From JACMQX01 sp040385105 (GTDB lineage Bacteria; Pseudomonadota; Gammaproteobacteria; Burkholderiales; Burkholderiaceae_C): a stretch of 64,000 bases of DNA. This document shows, in pieces, positions 8,295-17,742 of the stretch (position 1 is its first letter; each line of letters opens with the position of its first letter). Location of the stretch: positions 10,242-74,241 of the forward strand of contig JAZKHY010000028.1 of assembly GCA_040385105.1 (NCBI GenBank). The letters run 5' to 3'. The position numbers were made by a program, and so were the translations under genes. The notes beneath the pieces were generated by a model. It was not told the DNA's origin. It ran no database searches and was given only the letters and a program-made list of their open reading frames with translations.

Positions 8295-9170
8295 GTGTCA
8301 GACCCGCACCCTGCGCGCACTTCCGAAAAGGAAGACAAGCGCACCTTTCTCCAGAAAGTAGCCGAGTTCATCCACCCCGGGCCGGACTCGAAGGATGAAC
8401 TGATCGAAACCCTCGTCGATGCCGAAGACAACCAGGTCATCGGCGCCGAGTCGCGCGTCATGCTCGAAGGCGTGATCCGCATGGCCGACATGACGGCGGG
8501 TGACGTCATGGTCGCGGCGCCGCGCATGGACCTGATCAACATCGATGCGCCGTTCGACGAACTCCTGCACCTGGTGATCGACACGGCGCACTCGCGCTTC
8601 CCGGTGTTCGAGGGCGAGCGGGAGAACATCATCGGTATCCTGATGGCCAAGGACCTGCTCAAGCTGCAGCGCGCGCCGGAGCTCAACATCCGCGCCCTGT
8701 TGCGTCCCGCCGTCTTCGTGCCGGAGAGCAAGGGCCTGAACGACCTGCTGCGCGACTTCCGCGGCAACCGCAACCACCTGGCCATCGTGATCGACGAGTT
8801 CGGCCGCGTGGCGGGCCTCATCACCATCGAGGACGTGCTCGAACAGATCGTCGGCGAGATCGAGGACGAATTCGACATCGCCGAAGACGAAGGCGACATC
8901 TTCGGCCTGGCCGACCACACCTACCGCGTGAGCGGCGACACCTCCATCGAACGCGTCAACGAAGCTTTCGGCGTGACCCTGGCGCGCAGCGACGACGAGA
9001 ACCAGTTCGACACCATCGGCGGCCTCGTCGCCCACGAGATGGGCCATGTGCCCAAGCGGGGCGAAAGCTACGTGCTGGCCGGGCTGAACTTCATCGTGCT
9101 GCACACGAAGGGCGGCGCGGTGAAGTGGTTCCGCGTTTCGCCCGTGGCCGACAAAGACCCGACCGGCTGA
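8295..9170 (+). CDS. corC: CorC/HlyC-family CBS-domain protein
   Basis: The protein contains a tandem CBS pair (about residues 50-180, with MTAGDVMVAAPRMDLINID and HLAIVIDEFGRVAGLITIED) and a C-terminal CorC_HlyC domain (YRVSGDTSIERVNEAFGV). It has no membrane helices and resembles the cytosolic CorC partner linked to magnesium/cobalt efflux. GTG 8295 (giving MSDPHPARTSEKEDK) is preferred because it is preceded by AAGG. An in-frame ATG at 8274 and an earlier one at 8226 would add 7 or 23 residues. It overlaps lnt as TGATG, the usual corC-lnt pairing in proteobacteria. Confidence 0.9.
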   Translation: MSDPHPARTSEKEDKRTFLQKVAEFIHPGPDSKDELIETLVDAEDNQVIGAESRVMLEGVIRMADMTAGDVMVAAPRMDLINIDAPFDELLHLVIDTAHSRFPVFEGERENIIGILMAKDLLKLQRAPELNIRALLRPAVFVPESKGLNDLLRDFRGNRNHLAIVIDEFGRVAGLITIEDVLEQIVGEIEDEFDIAEDEGDIFGLADHTYRVSGDTSIERVNEAFGVTLARSDDENQFDTIGGLVAHEMGHVPKRGESYVLAGLNFIVLHTKGGAVKWFRVSPVADKDPTG

Positions 9171-10744
9171 TGCGCCTGCCTGCCCAGCTTGCCATCGCGC
9201 TGCTGGCGGGTCTGGCGCACGCACTCTCGATTGCCGAACCCTGGAGCGGGCGGCCACTGTGGTGGCTGCAGCTGCTGTCGCTCGGCGTGCTGGCCTGGCT
9301 ACTCACGACGCTTCGCGATGCCAGCGCTTCCCCGCGCCATGCGGCCTGGCTGGGCCTGGCATTCGGCACGGCATGGCTGGCTGCGACCTGGTGGTGGCTC
9401 TTCATCTCGCTGCACACCTATGGCGGCCTGAACCCTGCGCTGGCGGTGCTGGCAATTGTGGGGCTGGCCGCATTCCTCTCGCTGTACTGCGCCGCCGCCA
9501 GCGCGGCCTTCGTCTGGCTTGCACCTTCCAGCGCCACAGGCCGTGCTGCGCTGTTTGCTGCCCTCTGGCTTCTCGAAGAGCTGATGCGGGCGGTCTGGTT
9601 CACAGGTTTCCCCTGGGGCGCTGCGGGCTATGCGCATGTGGACGGCCCGCTGGCCGGCCTGGCGCCGCAGGTGGGTGTCTGGGGCATCACGGCATTTGCG
9701 GCCTTCTCGGCAATGGCGCTGGCCCAGCTGGTCTCGCGTCCGTTGGCCTGGCGGGCACGTCTGGCAGGCGGCGCTGTACTGGCCGCCCTGTGGGGATGGC
9801 TGGCCGTCGGGTCGCTGTGCCTGGGCAATGGCTGCATCACAGCGCTGGCGCACGACCCGCAGAGCGCCGGCCGCCTCAAGGTCACGCTGTTGCAGGGCAA
9901 CATCCCGCAGGACGAGAAGTTCCAGCCCGGCTCCGGCATACCGCTGGCCCTGGGCTGGTACCGCGAGCAGATCCTCGCTGCAGGCGGGGACCTTGTCGTT
10001 GCACCGGAAACGGCCATCCCGCTGCTGCCGCAGCAGTTGCCGGAAGGCTATGTGGCCGCGCTGGAAGCGCGCTTCGCCACAGGCCGCCAGGCCCTGCTCG
10101 TGGGGATCCCGCTGGGTGACTTCAAGCAGGGCTATTCCAACTCGGCCATCGGCCTCAGGCCGGGACTCGCCGCCCCCTACGTCTACAGCAAGCACCACCT
10201 GGTGCCCTTCGGTGAATTCATCCCGCCGCTGTTCCGCTGGTTCACCGAACTCATGAACATCCCGCTGGGCGACTTCAATCGCGGTGGTTTGGGCCAGCCA
10301 TCGTTCGACTGGCAAGGCCAGCGCCTTGCGCCCAACATCTGCTATGAGGATCTCTTCGGCGAGGAGATCGCGGCGGGCTTTGCCGATGCGCAGGCCGCGC
10401 CCACCATCCTCGTGAACCTGAGCAACATCGGGTGGTTCGGCGACTCGGTGGCCATCGACCAGCACCTGCTGATCTCGCGCATGCGTGCGCTGGAGTTCGA
10501 CAGGCCGATGATCCGGGCCACCAACACAGGAGCCACTGTCATCATTGACCGGCGGGGACGCGTCACGCACGCGCTGCCGCGCCATACGCGCGGCGTGCTG
10601 GTGGGCGAGGTTGAAGGCCGTTACGGCATCACGCCGTTTGCCTGGTGGGCATCACGCTTTGGTGTATGGCCGCTGTGGGGTATTGGGCTGCTGGCCTTGG
10701 CCCTGGCCTGGCTGGCGCGGCGGCGCAGCGTGCCAGGCGGCTGA
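9170..10744 (+). CDS. lnt: Apolipoprotein N-acyltransferase
   Basis: Integral inner-membrane enzyme that N-acylates the lipid-modified Cys of lipoproteins. The 524 residues comprise several N-terminal transmembrane helices (to about residue 215), a periplasmic carbon-nitrogen hydrolase domain and a final C-terminal helix. The nitrilase-type triad is visible: Glu in VVAPETAIPLL, Lys in VYSKHHLVPFGE and Cys in NICYEDLFGEE. The start overlaps the corC stop, indicating coupling. Lipoproteins encoded at 20258-21160 and 62755-63252 are potential substrates. Confidence 0.96.
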   Translation: MRLPAQLAIALLAGLAHALSIAEPWSGRPLWWLQLLSLGVLAWLLTTLRDASASPRHAAWLGLAFGTAWLAATWWWLFISLHTYGGLNPALAVLAIVGLAAFLSLYCAAASAAFVWLAPSSATGRAALFAALWLLEELMRAVWFTGFPWGAAGYAHVDGPLAGLAPQVGVWGITAFAAFSAMALAQLVSRPLAWRARLAGGAVLAALWGWLAVGSLCLGNGCITALAHDPQSAGRLKVTLLQGNIPQDEKFQPGSGIPLALGWYREQILAAGGDLVVAPETAIPLLPQQLPEGYVAALEARFATGRQALLVGIPLGDFKQGYSNSAIGLRPGLAAPYVYSKHHLVPFGEFIPPLFRWFTELMNIPLGDFNRGGLGQPSFDWQGQRLAPNICYEDLFGEEIAAGFADAQAAPTILVNLSNIGWFGDSVAIDQHLLISRMRALEFDRPMIRATNTGATVIIDRRGRVTHALPRHTRGVLVGEVEGRYGITPFAWWASRFGVWPLWGIGLLALALAWLARRRSVPGG

Positions 10745-10755
10745 ATAGCCGGAGT

Positions 10756-11634
10756 TCAGGTGTGCGCAAGGCGCGCATCCTTGCGCCGCCAGAGCAGGGC
10801 CAGGCTCATGCCCGAGACGATGTGCCACATGCCCCAGAGGCTGGCCACGATCACCATGCCCAGGTCGCTGTTGAACTGCACAGCAATGATGCCCAGGGCG
10901 AGGCCCGAGTTCTGCATGCCGCCCTCGATCATCACGGCGCGCCGGTCGCGCTCGCTCACGCCTAGGGCGACGCTGGCGGCCCAGCCGCAGAACAGGCCGA
11001 AGGCGTTGTGCAGCACCACGATGAGCAGCATCGGCAGCAAGCCGAGGGTGAGCAACTGCCGCTCCTTGATCAACCCCAGGACAATGAATGCCAGCAGCGC
11101 CATCAGCGAGAAGTTGCCCAGCGGCTTCTGGATCCTTGCAGTCAGCTCTGGCAGCTTGTGCGCAAACAGCAGCCCCAGTGTCATCGGGATGGCCAGCAGC
11201 ACCAGCAGGCTGACCCAGATGGCGGAAGCGTCGATGTCCAGGGTGCGCAGCCAGCCCGCGGTGACCGGGTTGGCCGACACCATCCAGCTGAAGTTCAGGG
11301 GCGTCAGCACCAGCGCCATCAGCGCGGCCACGGCCGACACGCTGACCGACAGGGCGGTGTTGCCCCGGCCGAAATGCGTCACCACATTGCTCAGCGACCC
11401 GCCCGGGCATGACGCGACCAGGATCATCGCCGCCTCCACATTGGGCGGCAGGTCCAGCAGCATCGTGGCAACCCAGGTGCCCACCGGCAGCAGGATGAAT
11501 TGCGGAATCAGCCCGCAGATCACCGCCCGGGGCGTCTGCGCGACGCGCTGGAAGTCGGCCAGCTTCAGCTCCAGCGCCACCGAAAAAACCATGGTGGCAA
11601 GCACCAGGCTCAGGACCAGTTGTTGTGCGGACAT
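10756..11634 (-). CDS. Bile acid:sodium symporter family (BASS) transporter
   Basis: A 292-residue polytopic membrane protein with about nine hydrophobic helices. The family's conserved region is seen in ILVASCPGGSLSNVVTHFGRGN, with the SCPGG turn typical of the BASS/SBF fold. The C-terminal half includes IEGGMQNSGLALGI, the second conserved crossing helix. It is convergent with lnt (11 bp apart) and divergent from glyQ. Bacterial members carry organic anions such as pantoate or alpha-keto acids more often than bile acids; the substrate is unknown. The start is ATG 11634. Confidence 0.9.
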   Translation of the reverse strand: MSAQQLVLSLVLATMVFSVALELKLADFQRVAQTPRAVICGLIPQFILLPVGTWVATMLLDLPPNVEAAMILVASCPGGSLSNVVTHFGRGNTALSVSVSAVAALMALVLTPLNFSWMVSANPVTAGWLRTLDIDASAIWVSLLVLLAIPMTLGLLFAHKLPELTARIQKPLGNFSLMALLAFIVLGLIKERQLLTLGLLPMLLIVVLHNAFGLFCGWAASVALGVSERDRRAVMIEGGMQNSGLALGIIAVQFNSDLGMVIVASLWGMWHIVSGMSLALLWRRKDARLAHT

Positions 11635-11770
11635 CAGGGTTCTCCTCGCCCGCCAAGGTTAAACCACAAAGGCGCGCGCGAATGGCCCGTAAAATCAAGG
11701 GTTTACGCGGGTCATGGCCCGCCTTTGCTTTCCAGCAGGACGGTCCTGCGGCTGCCTGCCAAACCAATCT

Positions 11771-12676
<906 letters not shown>

Positions 12677-12679
12677 AAC

Positions 12680-14806
12680 ATGACCACGCAGAACCTTCTT
12701 GTTGAATTGTTTGTGGAAGAGCTGCCGCCCAAGGCATTGCGCAAACTGGGCGACGCCTTCGCGGGCGCGCTGTTCGAGCAGCTCAAGGTGCAGGGCCTGA
12801 CGGCAGAGGGCTCGAAACTCGCGAGCTTTGCCTCGCCGCGCCGGCTGGCCGCGCATGTCACGGCTGTCAGTGCCAGCGCGGCCGACAAGGCTGTCTCGCA
12901 GAAGCTGATGCCGGTGAGCGTGGGGCTGGATGCGTCCGGCAACGCGACACCTGCCCTGCTGAAAAAGCTGCAGGCACTGGGTGCCGATGCGTCAGCCGTG
13001 CCCGGCCTCAAGCGCGCACCCGACGGCAGGGCCGAGGCGCTGTTCTACGACAGCACCGTCAAGGGCGCGACGCTGGCCGAAGGCCTGCAGAAAGCACTGG
13101 CCGAGAGCATCGCGAAACTCCCGATCCCCAAGGTCATGAGCTACCAGCTGGAAAGCGGCTGTGAACTGCCCGGCTGGAGCAGCGTGAGCTTCGTGCGGCC
13201 GGCCCATTCGCTGGTGGCGTTGCATGGCAGCGACGTCGTGCCGGTCGAGGCGCTGGGGCTGAAGGCCGGCAACTCAACGCAAGGCCACCGCTTTGAAGCC
13301 GCCGTGTCACCTGTCGTTCTGGAAAATGCCGACAGCTATGCCGCAACGCTGGAGAAAGACGGTGCCGTGATCGCAGGTTTTGCCGAGCGCAAGGCCATGA
13401 TTGCCGCGCAGCTTGCCGATGCGGCTGCGAAGGCCGGCAATGGCGCAAAGCCGGTGGAAGACGACGCCCTGCTTGACGAAGTCACTGCGCTGGTCGAGCG
13501 CCCCAGCGTGCTCATCTGCGAGTTCGAGAAGGAGTTCCTGGAAGTCCCGCAGGAATGCCTCATCCTCACGATGAAGGCCAACCAGAAGTACTTCCCGCTG
13601 CTCGATGCGCAGGGCCGGCTGACCAACAGGTTCCTCGTGGTCAGCAACATCAGTCCTGACGATGCGAGCGCGGTCATCGGCGGCAACGAGCGGGTGGTGC
13701 GCCCGCGCCTGGCCGACGCGAAATTCTTTTTTGACCAGGACCGCAGGAAGACGCTGGAGTCGCGCGTCGCGGGCCTGGCCAAGGTGGTGTATCACAACAA
13801 GCTCGGCACACAGGGCGAGCGTGTGGAGCGCGTGCGCGCCATCGCGCGCGCCATCGGCCAGCAACTGGGCGGCGACGCGCTTGCGGAGGCGGCAGACACG
13901 GCGGCGCAGCTGGCCAAGGCCGATCTGGTGACCGACATGGTCGGCGAGTTCCCCGAGCTGCAGGGCATCATGGGCGGCTACTATGCGCGCCACGATGGCC
14001 TGTCTGAAGACATCGCCTTCGCCATCGAAGACCACTACAAGCCGCGCTTTGCCGGCGATGCACTGCCGCGCAACCCGGTTGGCATCGTGGTTGCGCTGGC
14101 CGACAAGCTGGAAACCCTGGCGGGCATGTTCGGCATCGGCAACCTGCCCACCGGCGACAAGGATCCTTTCGCGCTGCGCCGCCATGCGCTGGGCGTCGCA
14201 CGCATGCTGGTCGAAGGCAGGCTGGCCCTGCATTTCCATGAACTGACGAGACTGGCCTTCGGTGCGTTCGCGCCGGGCCTGCTGCAGGACCGCGCCACCG
14301 AGCTGGACGAATTCCTGGTCGAGCGCCTCAAGGGCTACCTCAGGGATGGCGGTTACTCGGCGGCCGAAGTTGATGCGGCCATCTATGCGCAGAAACTGGG
14401 AACCTGGTCCACCATTCCCATGCGCCTGGCAGCAGTGCGCGCCTTCGCCTCGCTGCCTGAGGCGCCGGCGCTGGCGGCGGCCAACAAGCGCATCGGCAAC
14501 ATCCTGAAGAAGGCGCCCGAGGCCCATGCCCACGTCAGCGAGGTCCTGCTGACCGAGCTGGCCGAAAAGACGCTCTACGAAGTCATGCAGAGAGTCGAGC
14601 CCGAGGCGCAGGCCCAGTTCGACGCCGGCGACTACACCGCGTCGCTGCAGACCCTGGCGGTGCTGCGCGGGCCGGTGGATGCCTTCTTTGACGATGTCAT
14701 GGTCAACGTCGAGGCAGCAGACGTACGGCTCAACCGCCTGGGCCTGCTGGCGACGCTGCATGCCGCCATGAACCGCGTGGCAGACCTGTCGCGCCTCGCG
14801 GCATAG
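12680..14806 (+). CDS. glyS: Glycyl-tRNA synthetase beta subunit
   Basis: The tRNA-binding beta subunit, 708 residues, with the conserved N-terminus LLVELFVEELPPKALRKLG, the HD-domain-like region around ADLVTDMVGEFPELQGIMGG and DALPRNPVGIVVALADKLET, and a C-terminal DALR anticodon-binding region (FDAGDYTASLQTLAVLRGPV). It directly follows glyQ and is expressed with it. Confidence 0.97.
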   Translation: MTTQNLLVELFVEELPPKALRKLGDAFAGALFEQLKVQGLTAEGSKLASFASPRRLAAHVTAVSASAADKAVSQKLMPVSVGLDASGNATPALLKKLQALGADASAVPGLKRAPDGRAEALFYDSTVKGATLAEGLQKALAESIAKLPIPKVMSYQLESGCELPGWSSVSFVRPAHSLVALHGSDVVPVEALGLKAGNSTQGHRFEAAVSPVVLENADSYAATLEKDGAVIAGFAERKAMIAAQLADAAAKAGNGAKPVEDDALLDEVTALVERPSVLICEFEKEFLEVPQECLILTMKANQKYFPLLDAQGRLTNRFLVVSNISPDDASAVIGGNERVVRPRLADAKFFFDQDRRKTLESRVAGLAKVVYHNKLGTQGERVERVRAIARAIGQQLGGDALAEAADTAAQLAKADLVTDMVGEFPELQGIMGGYYARHDGLSEDIAFAIEDHYKPRFAGDALPRNPVGIVVALADKLETLAGMFGIGNLPTGDKDPFALRRHALGVARMLVEGRLALHFHELTRLAFGAFAPGLLQDRATELDEFLVERLKGYLRDGGYSAAEVDAAIYAQKLGTWSTIPMRLAAVRAFASLPEAPALAAANKRIGNILKKAPEAHAHVSEVLLTELAEKTLYEVMQRVEPEAQAQFDAGDYTASLQTLAVLRGPVDAFFDDVMVNVEAADVRLNRLGLLATLHAAMNRVADLSRLAA

Positions 14807-14847
14807 CCAACCACAACCGCACATCCGGAAAAGCAGGCCCTGCACTC

Positions 14848-15423
14848 ATGAAACTCGTCATCCTCGACCGCGACGGCACGATCAACGTTGACAGCGACGA
14901 GTTCATCAAGTCGCCCGAGGAATGGGTCGCGCTGCCGGGCGCGCTGGAGGCCATCGCGCGGCTCAACCATGCGGGCTGGCACGTCGTCATTGCCTCCAAC
15001 CAGTCGGGCCTGGGCCGCGGCCTGTTTGACGTGGTGTCGCTCAATGCCATCCACAGCAAGATGCACAAGGCGCTGGCCGCCGCCGGCGGGCGCGTGGATG
15101 CGGTGTTCTATTGCCCCCACACGCCGGAAGACGGCTGCCATTGCCGCAAGCCGCAGGCCGGCCTGTTCGAGCAGATCGGCGAGCGCATGGGTGTGGACCT
15201 CAAGGGTGTGCCCACCGTCGGCGACAGCCTGCGCGACCTGCAGGCAGGCGCGGCCGTGGGATGCGACCCGCATTTCGTCTTTACCGGAAAGGGCGCGCAG
15301 TTTGCCGGCAAGCCCCTGCCGGCCGATTTCCCGCCCGGAACCCAGGTCCACCAGGACCTGGCCTCCTTTGCCGACTTCCTTCTCACCAGCGAGGCGCGGA
15401 TCAAGCCCGCCCCAGCCCCCTGA
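14848..15423 (+). CDS. gmhB: D-glycero-beta-D-manno-heptose 1,7-bisphosphate 7-phosphatase
   Basis: A 191-residue HAD-family phosphatase of the ADP-heptose pathway for LPS core synthesis. The nucleophile motif is LVILDRDGTIN (Asp8 and Asp10). Motif II is VIASNQSGLGRG and the later motif is VGDSLRDLQAG. The structural zinc loop of GmhB is present as CPHTPEDGCHCRKP. It lies between glyS and an acyltransferase gene that starts 5 bp after its stop, so the two envelope genes are likely cotranscribed. Confidence 0.93.
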   Translation: MKLVILDRDGTINVDSDEFIKSPEEWVALPGALEAIARLNHAGWHVVIASNQSGLGRGLFDVVSLNAIHSKMHKALAAAGGRVDAVFYCPHTPEDGCHCRKPQAGLFEQIGERMGVDLKGVPTVGDSLRDLQAGAAVGCDPHFVFTGKGAQFAGKPLPADFPPGTQVHQDLASFADFLLTSEARIKPAPAP

Positions 15424-15428
15424 CGCCG

Positions 15429-16163
15429 ATGAACCTGATCCGCTCCCTCCTGCATGCCCTGCTGATGCTCGTCACCGTCGTCCCGTGGGGCATCTGGATG
15501 GTGACGGCCTCGATCTGGTCCAACGGTGAACAGATGTACTGGAAGGCCGCGCGCTGGCTGGGCTGGCAGATCGACGGCGCACGCACGCTGCTGGGCATCG
15601 AGGTGCGGCTGTCCGGCATGGAGAACCTTCCTACCGGCAAGACCAGCCCGGCCATCCTGCTGGTCAAGCACCAGTCCACGTTTGAGACCTTCCTGATGCC
15701 GACGATCATGCCGCACCCGCTGGCCTACGTCTTCAAGAAGGAGCTGATCTACGTGCCGTTCTTCGGCTGGGCCATGGGGCGCATGGACATGATCCACATC
15801 GACCGGGGCCTGCGCGCGCAAGCCTTCAACAAGGTCGTGGCGCAGGGCAAGCGGCTGCTGGCGCAAGGCATCTGGGTCATCATGTTCCCGGAAGGCACGC
15901 GCATCCCGCGCGGCCAGAAGGGCGTCTACAAGACGGGCGGCACGCGACTGGCTGTCGAGACCGGCGCGCCGGTCATCCCCATCGCGGTCACGTCCGCGAA
16001 GGTCTGGCCGCGCAAGGCCTTCATCAAGCGGCCGGGGGTGGTGGACGTGTCCATCGGCAAGCCCATCCCCAGCGAGGGCCGGCAGCCGGAGGAACTCATG
16101 CGCGAGGTCGAGGCATGGATCGAAGCCGAAATGCGCCGCCTCGATCCGGACGCATATCGGTAA
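15429..16163 (+). CDS. 1-acyl-sn-glycerol-3-phosphate acyltransferase-like protein
   Basis: A 244-residue PlsC-superfamily acyltransferase. An N-terminal membrane segment (LLHALLMLVTVVPWGIWMVT) is followed by the acyltransferase motifs VKHQSTFETF (H-x4-E rather than the classical H-x4-D), KKELIYVPFFGWAMG, and FPEGTRIPRGQKGVYKTGG for phosphate binding, then GAPVIPIAV. It probably makes phosphatidic acid from lysophosphatidate at the inner membrane. The Glu variant occurs in some family branches, so activity is still expected. ATG 15429 is the first start after the gmhB stop. Confidence 0.88.
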   Translation: MNLIRSLLHALLMLVTVVPWGIWMVTASIWSNGEQMYWKAARWLGWQIDGARTLLGIEVRLSGMENLPTGKTSPAILLVKHQSTFETFLMPTIMPHPLAYVFKKELIYVPFFGWAMGRMDMIHIDRGLRAQAFNKVVAQGKRLLAQGIWVIMFPEGTRIPRGQKGVYKTGGTRLAVETGAPVIPIAVTSAKVWPRKAFIKRPGVVDVSIGKPIPSEGRQPEELMREVEAWIEAEMRRLDPDAYR

Positions 16164-16172
16164 ACTCCGGTC

Positions 16173-17114
16173 ATGCAGCGGCTCCTCCAGTTCACCCTCG
16201 ACCTGTTCGACCCGCCGCCACCACCTGCTCCCGCCATCGCGCCAGTTCCCGCCGCAGCGCCCGCGAGCCCGCCTGCAGGGGCCAGCCGGCCTTCCGGCCC
16301 TCCGGCCGAATCCCTTTCAAACGTGCTGTCCCCCGCCGCATTCCGGCACCCGCGCGCCAACCGCGAGGCCTTGCTCGGCGACTCCCTGGTGGCCTATGAA
16401 TTCCGGCGTGGCAAGCGGCGCACCATCGGCTTTGTGGTGGGGCCCGAGGGTCTGGTGGTCAGCGCCCCCAAATGGGTGCCGCTGTATGAGGTGGACGCGG
16501 CCCTGCGCGAGAAGGCCGGCTGGATCGTCCGCAAGCTCGGCGAGGCGCGTGAGCGGCGCGAGCGCATGGAGTCGGCGCGCATTGAGTGGAAGGACGGCAC
16601 CATCCTGCCGTTCCTGGGCGAGCAGGTGATCGTGGTGCTTGACCCGCGCCACGCCTTTGACGCGGTGGGCGCCGTCCTGAACACCAACGAGGGCGCAGAA
16701 AACCTCACACTTGCGGGCGTGCCGCGGCTCACGCTGCATGTCGGCCTGCCGCATAGCGCGGCGCCGGCCCAGATCCGCGACGCGGTGCAGGCATGGCTCA
16801 TGCGCCAGGCCAGGCGGGTGTTCACGGAGCGGCTTGACCATTTCGCCCCCATTCTTGGCGTGCAATGGCGCAAGCTGAGCCTGAGCAGCGCCGACACCCG
16901 GTGGGGCAGCGCCAGTGCCGACGGCTCGATACGGCTGAACTGGCGGCTGATTCATTTCCGTCAATCCGTCATCGACTATGTGGTGGCCCACGAGTTGAGC
17001 CACCTGCGCGTGATGGACCACAGCCCGCGGTTCTGGGACACCGTGCGCACCGTGGTGCCCGACTTCGCCGAGCTGCGCGGCCAGCTCAGGGATGATGCAG
17101 TACCCCGGTGGTAG
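16173..17114 (+). CDS. YgjP/SprT-like zinc metallopeptidase
   Basis: A 313-residue protein whose C-terminal half carries the DUF45 metallopeptidase core: RWGSASADGSIRLNWRLIHF and the zinc site VAHELSHLRVMDHSPRFW (HExxH plus the downstream third His). The first ~55 residues are Pro/Ala-rich (PPPPPAPAIAPVPAAAPA) and probably disordered, which makes it longer than typical YgjP proteins of about 240 residues. No signal peptide. The physiological substrate of this family is not well defined. Confidence 0.88.
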   Translation: MQRLLQFTLDLFDPPPPPAPAIAPVPAAAPASPPAGASRPSGPPAESLSNVLSPAAFRHPRANREALLGDSLVAYEFRRGKRRTIGFVVGPEGLVVSAPKWVPLYEVDAALREKAGWIVRKLGEARERRERMESARIEWKDGTILPFLGEQVIVVLDPRHAFDAVGAVLNTNEGAENLTLAGVPRLTLHVGLPHSAAPAQIRDAVQAWLMRQARRVFTERLDHFAPILGVQWRKLSLSSADTRWGSASADGSIRLNWRLIHFRQSVIDYVVAHELSHLRVMDHSPRFWDTVRTVVPDFAELRGQLRDDAVPRW

Positions 17115-17225
17115 TTACCCGACGCCGGGACAGGAGTACCATTCGACAATAACCGGGCACTGTGGCAACATGAACCTGGGCATCAAGGAGCGGCGCTGAA
17201 CCGTTGGGACGGGATACTGCACATC

Positions 17226-17669
17226 ATGAACGACAACACGATTCTTCTGGTTGAAGACAATCCGGACCACCTGGAGTTGACGACGCTGACCCTGCGCGAA
17301 AACGGCCTGGCGGACAACATCGCCGTGGCGCGTGACGGCGTGGAGGCGCTTGACTACCTGTTCGGGCAGGGCGCGTTTGCCGGCCGGGACACGCGCAACC
17401 AGCCCAAGCTGGTGCTGCTGGACCTGAAGCTTCCGCGCCTGTCCGGGCTGGAAGTGCTCCAGCGTGTGCGCAGCGACCCCCGCACTTCCTTCATCCCGGT
17501 AGTCATCCTCACCTCGTCCAGCGAGGAGGAGGACATCATCGCCAGCTACCGGGAGGGCGCCAACAGCTTCGTGCGCAAGTCGGTCGATTTCGGCGAGTTC
17601 ACCGAAAAGCTCCAGCATTTGCAGACCTACTGGCTCTCGGTGAACGAATCACGCCCCACCGCCGGCTGA
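17226..17669 (+). CDS. Single-domain response regulator (Rcp1-like)
   Basis: A 147-residue stand-alone receiver. It has the acidic pocket LVEDNPDH, the phosphoacceptor in VLLDLKLPRLSGLEVL, the Thr/Ser in VVILTSSSEEED and the Lys in SFVRKSVDFGEF. The NPDHLELT / GVEALDYLFGQG pattern is that of Rcp1-like regulators that pair with phytochrome-type histidine kinases. It has no output domain, so it probably acts through protein contacts or phosphorelay. It precedes the histidine kinase gene by 73 bp. Confidence 0.92.
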   Translation: MNDNTILLVEDNPDHLELTTLTLRENGLADNIAVARDGVEALDYLFGQGAFAGRDTRNQPKLVLLDLKLPRLSGLEVLQRVRSDPRTSFIPVVILTSSSEEEDIIASYREGANSFVRKSVDFGEFTEKLQHLQTYWLSVNESRPTAG

Positions 17670-17690
17670 CCGCCACACGCTTTCATGCCG

Positions 17691-17716
17691 GCCCGGGCGT
17701 CCTGCATCGCCCGGGC
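17691..17716 (+). terminator. Strong GC hairpin between response regulator and kinase genes
   Basis: GCCCGGGCG and CGCCCGGGC form a perfect 9-bp stem with an 8-nt loop, followed by GGCGTTTG. It starts 22 bp after the response-regulator stop and ends 26 bp before the kinase ATG. It could reduce read-through so that the regulator is made in excess of the kinase. Confidence 0.5.
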
Positions 17717-17742
17717 GGCGTTTGATGACAGGGGTCGCAAAG

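Noticed and set aside
15429..16163. PlsC-like protein as inactive because of Glu in H-x4-E
   Set aside because: The remaining motifs (FPEGTR, KKELIYVPFFGW) are intact and an acidic residue is preserved, so loss of function is not supported.
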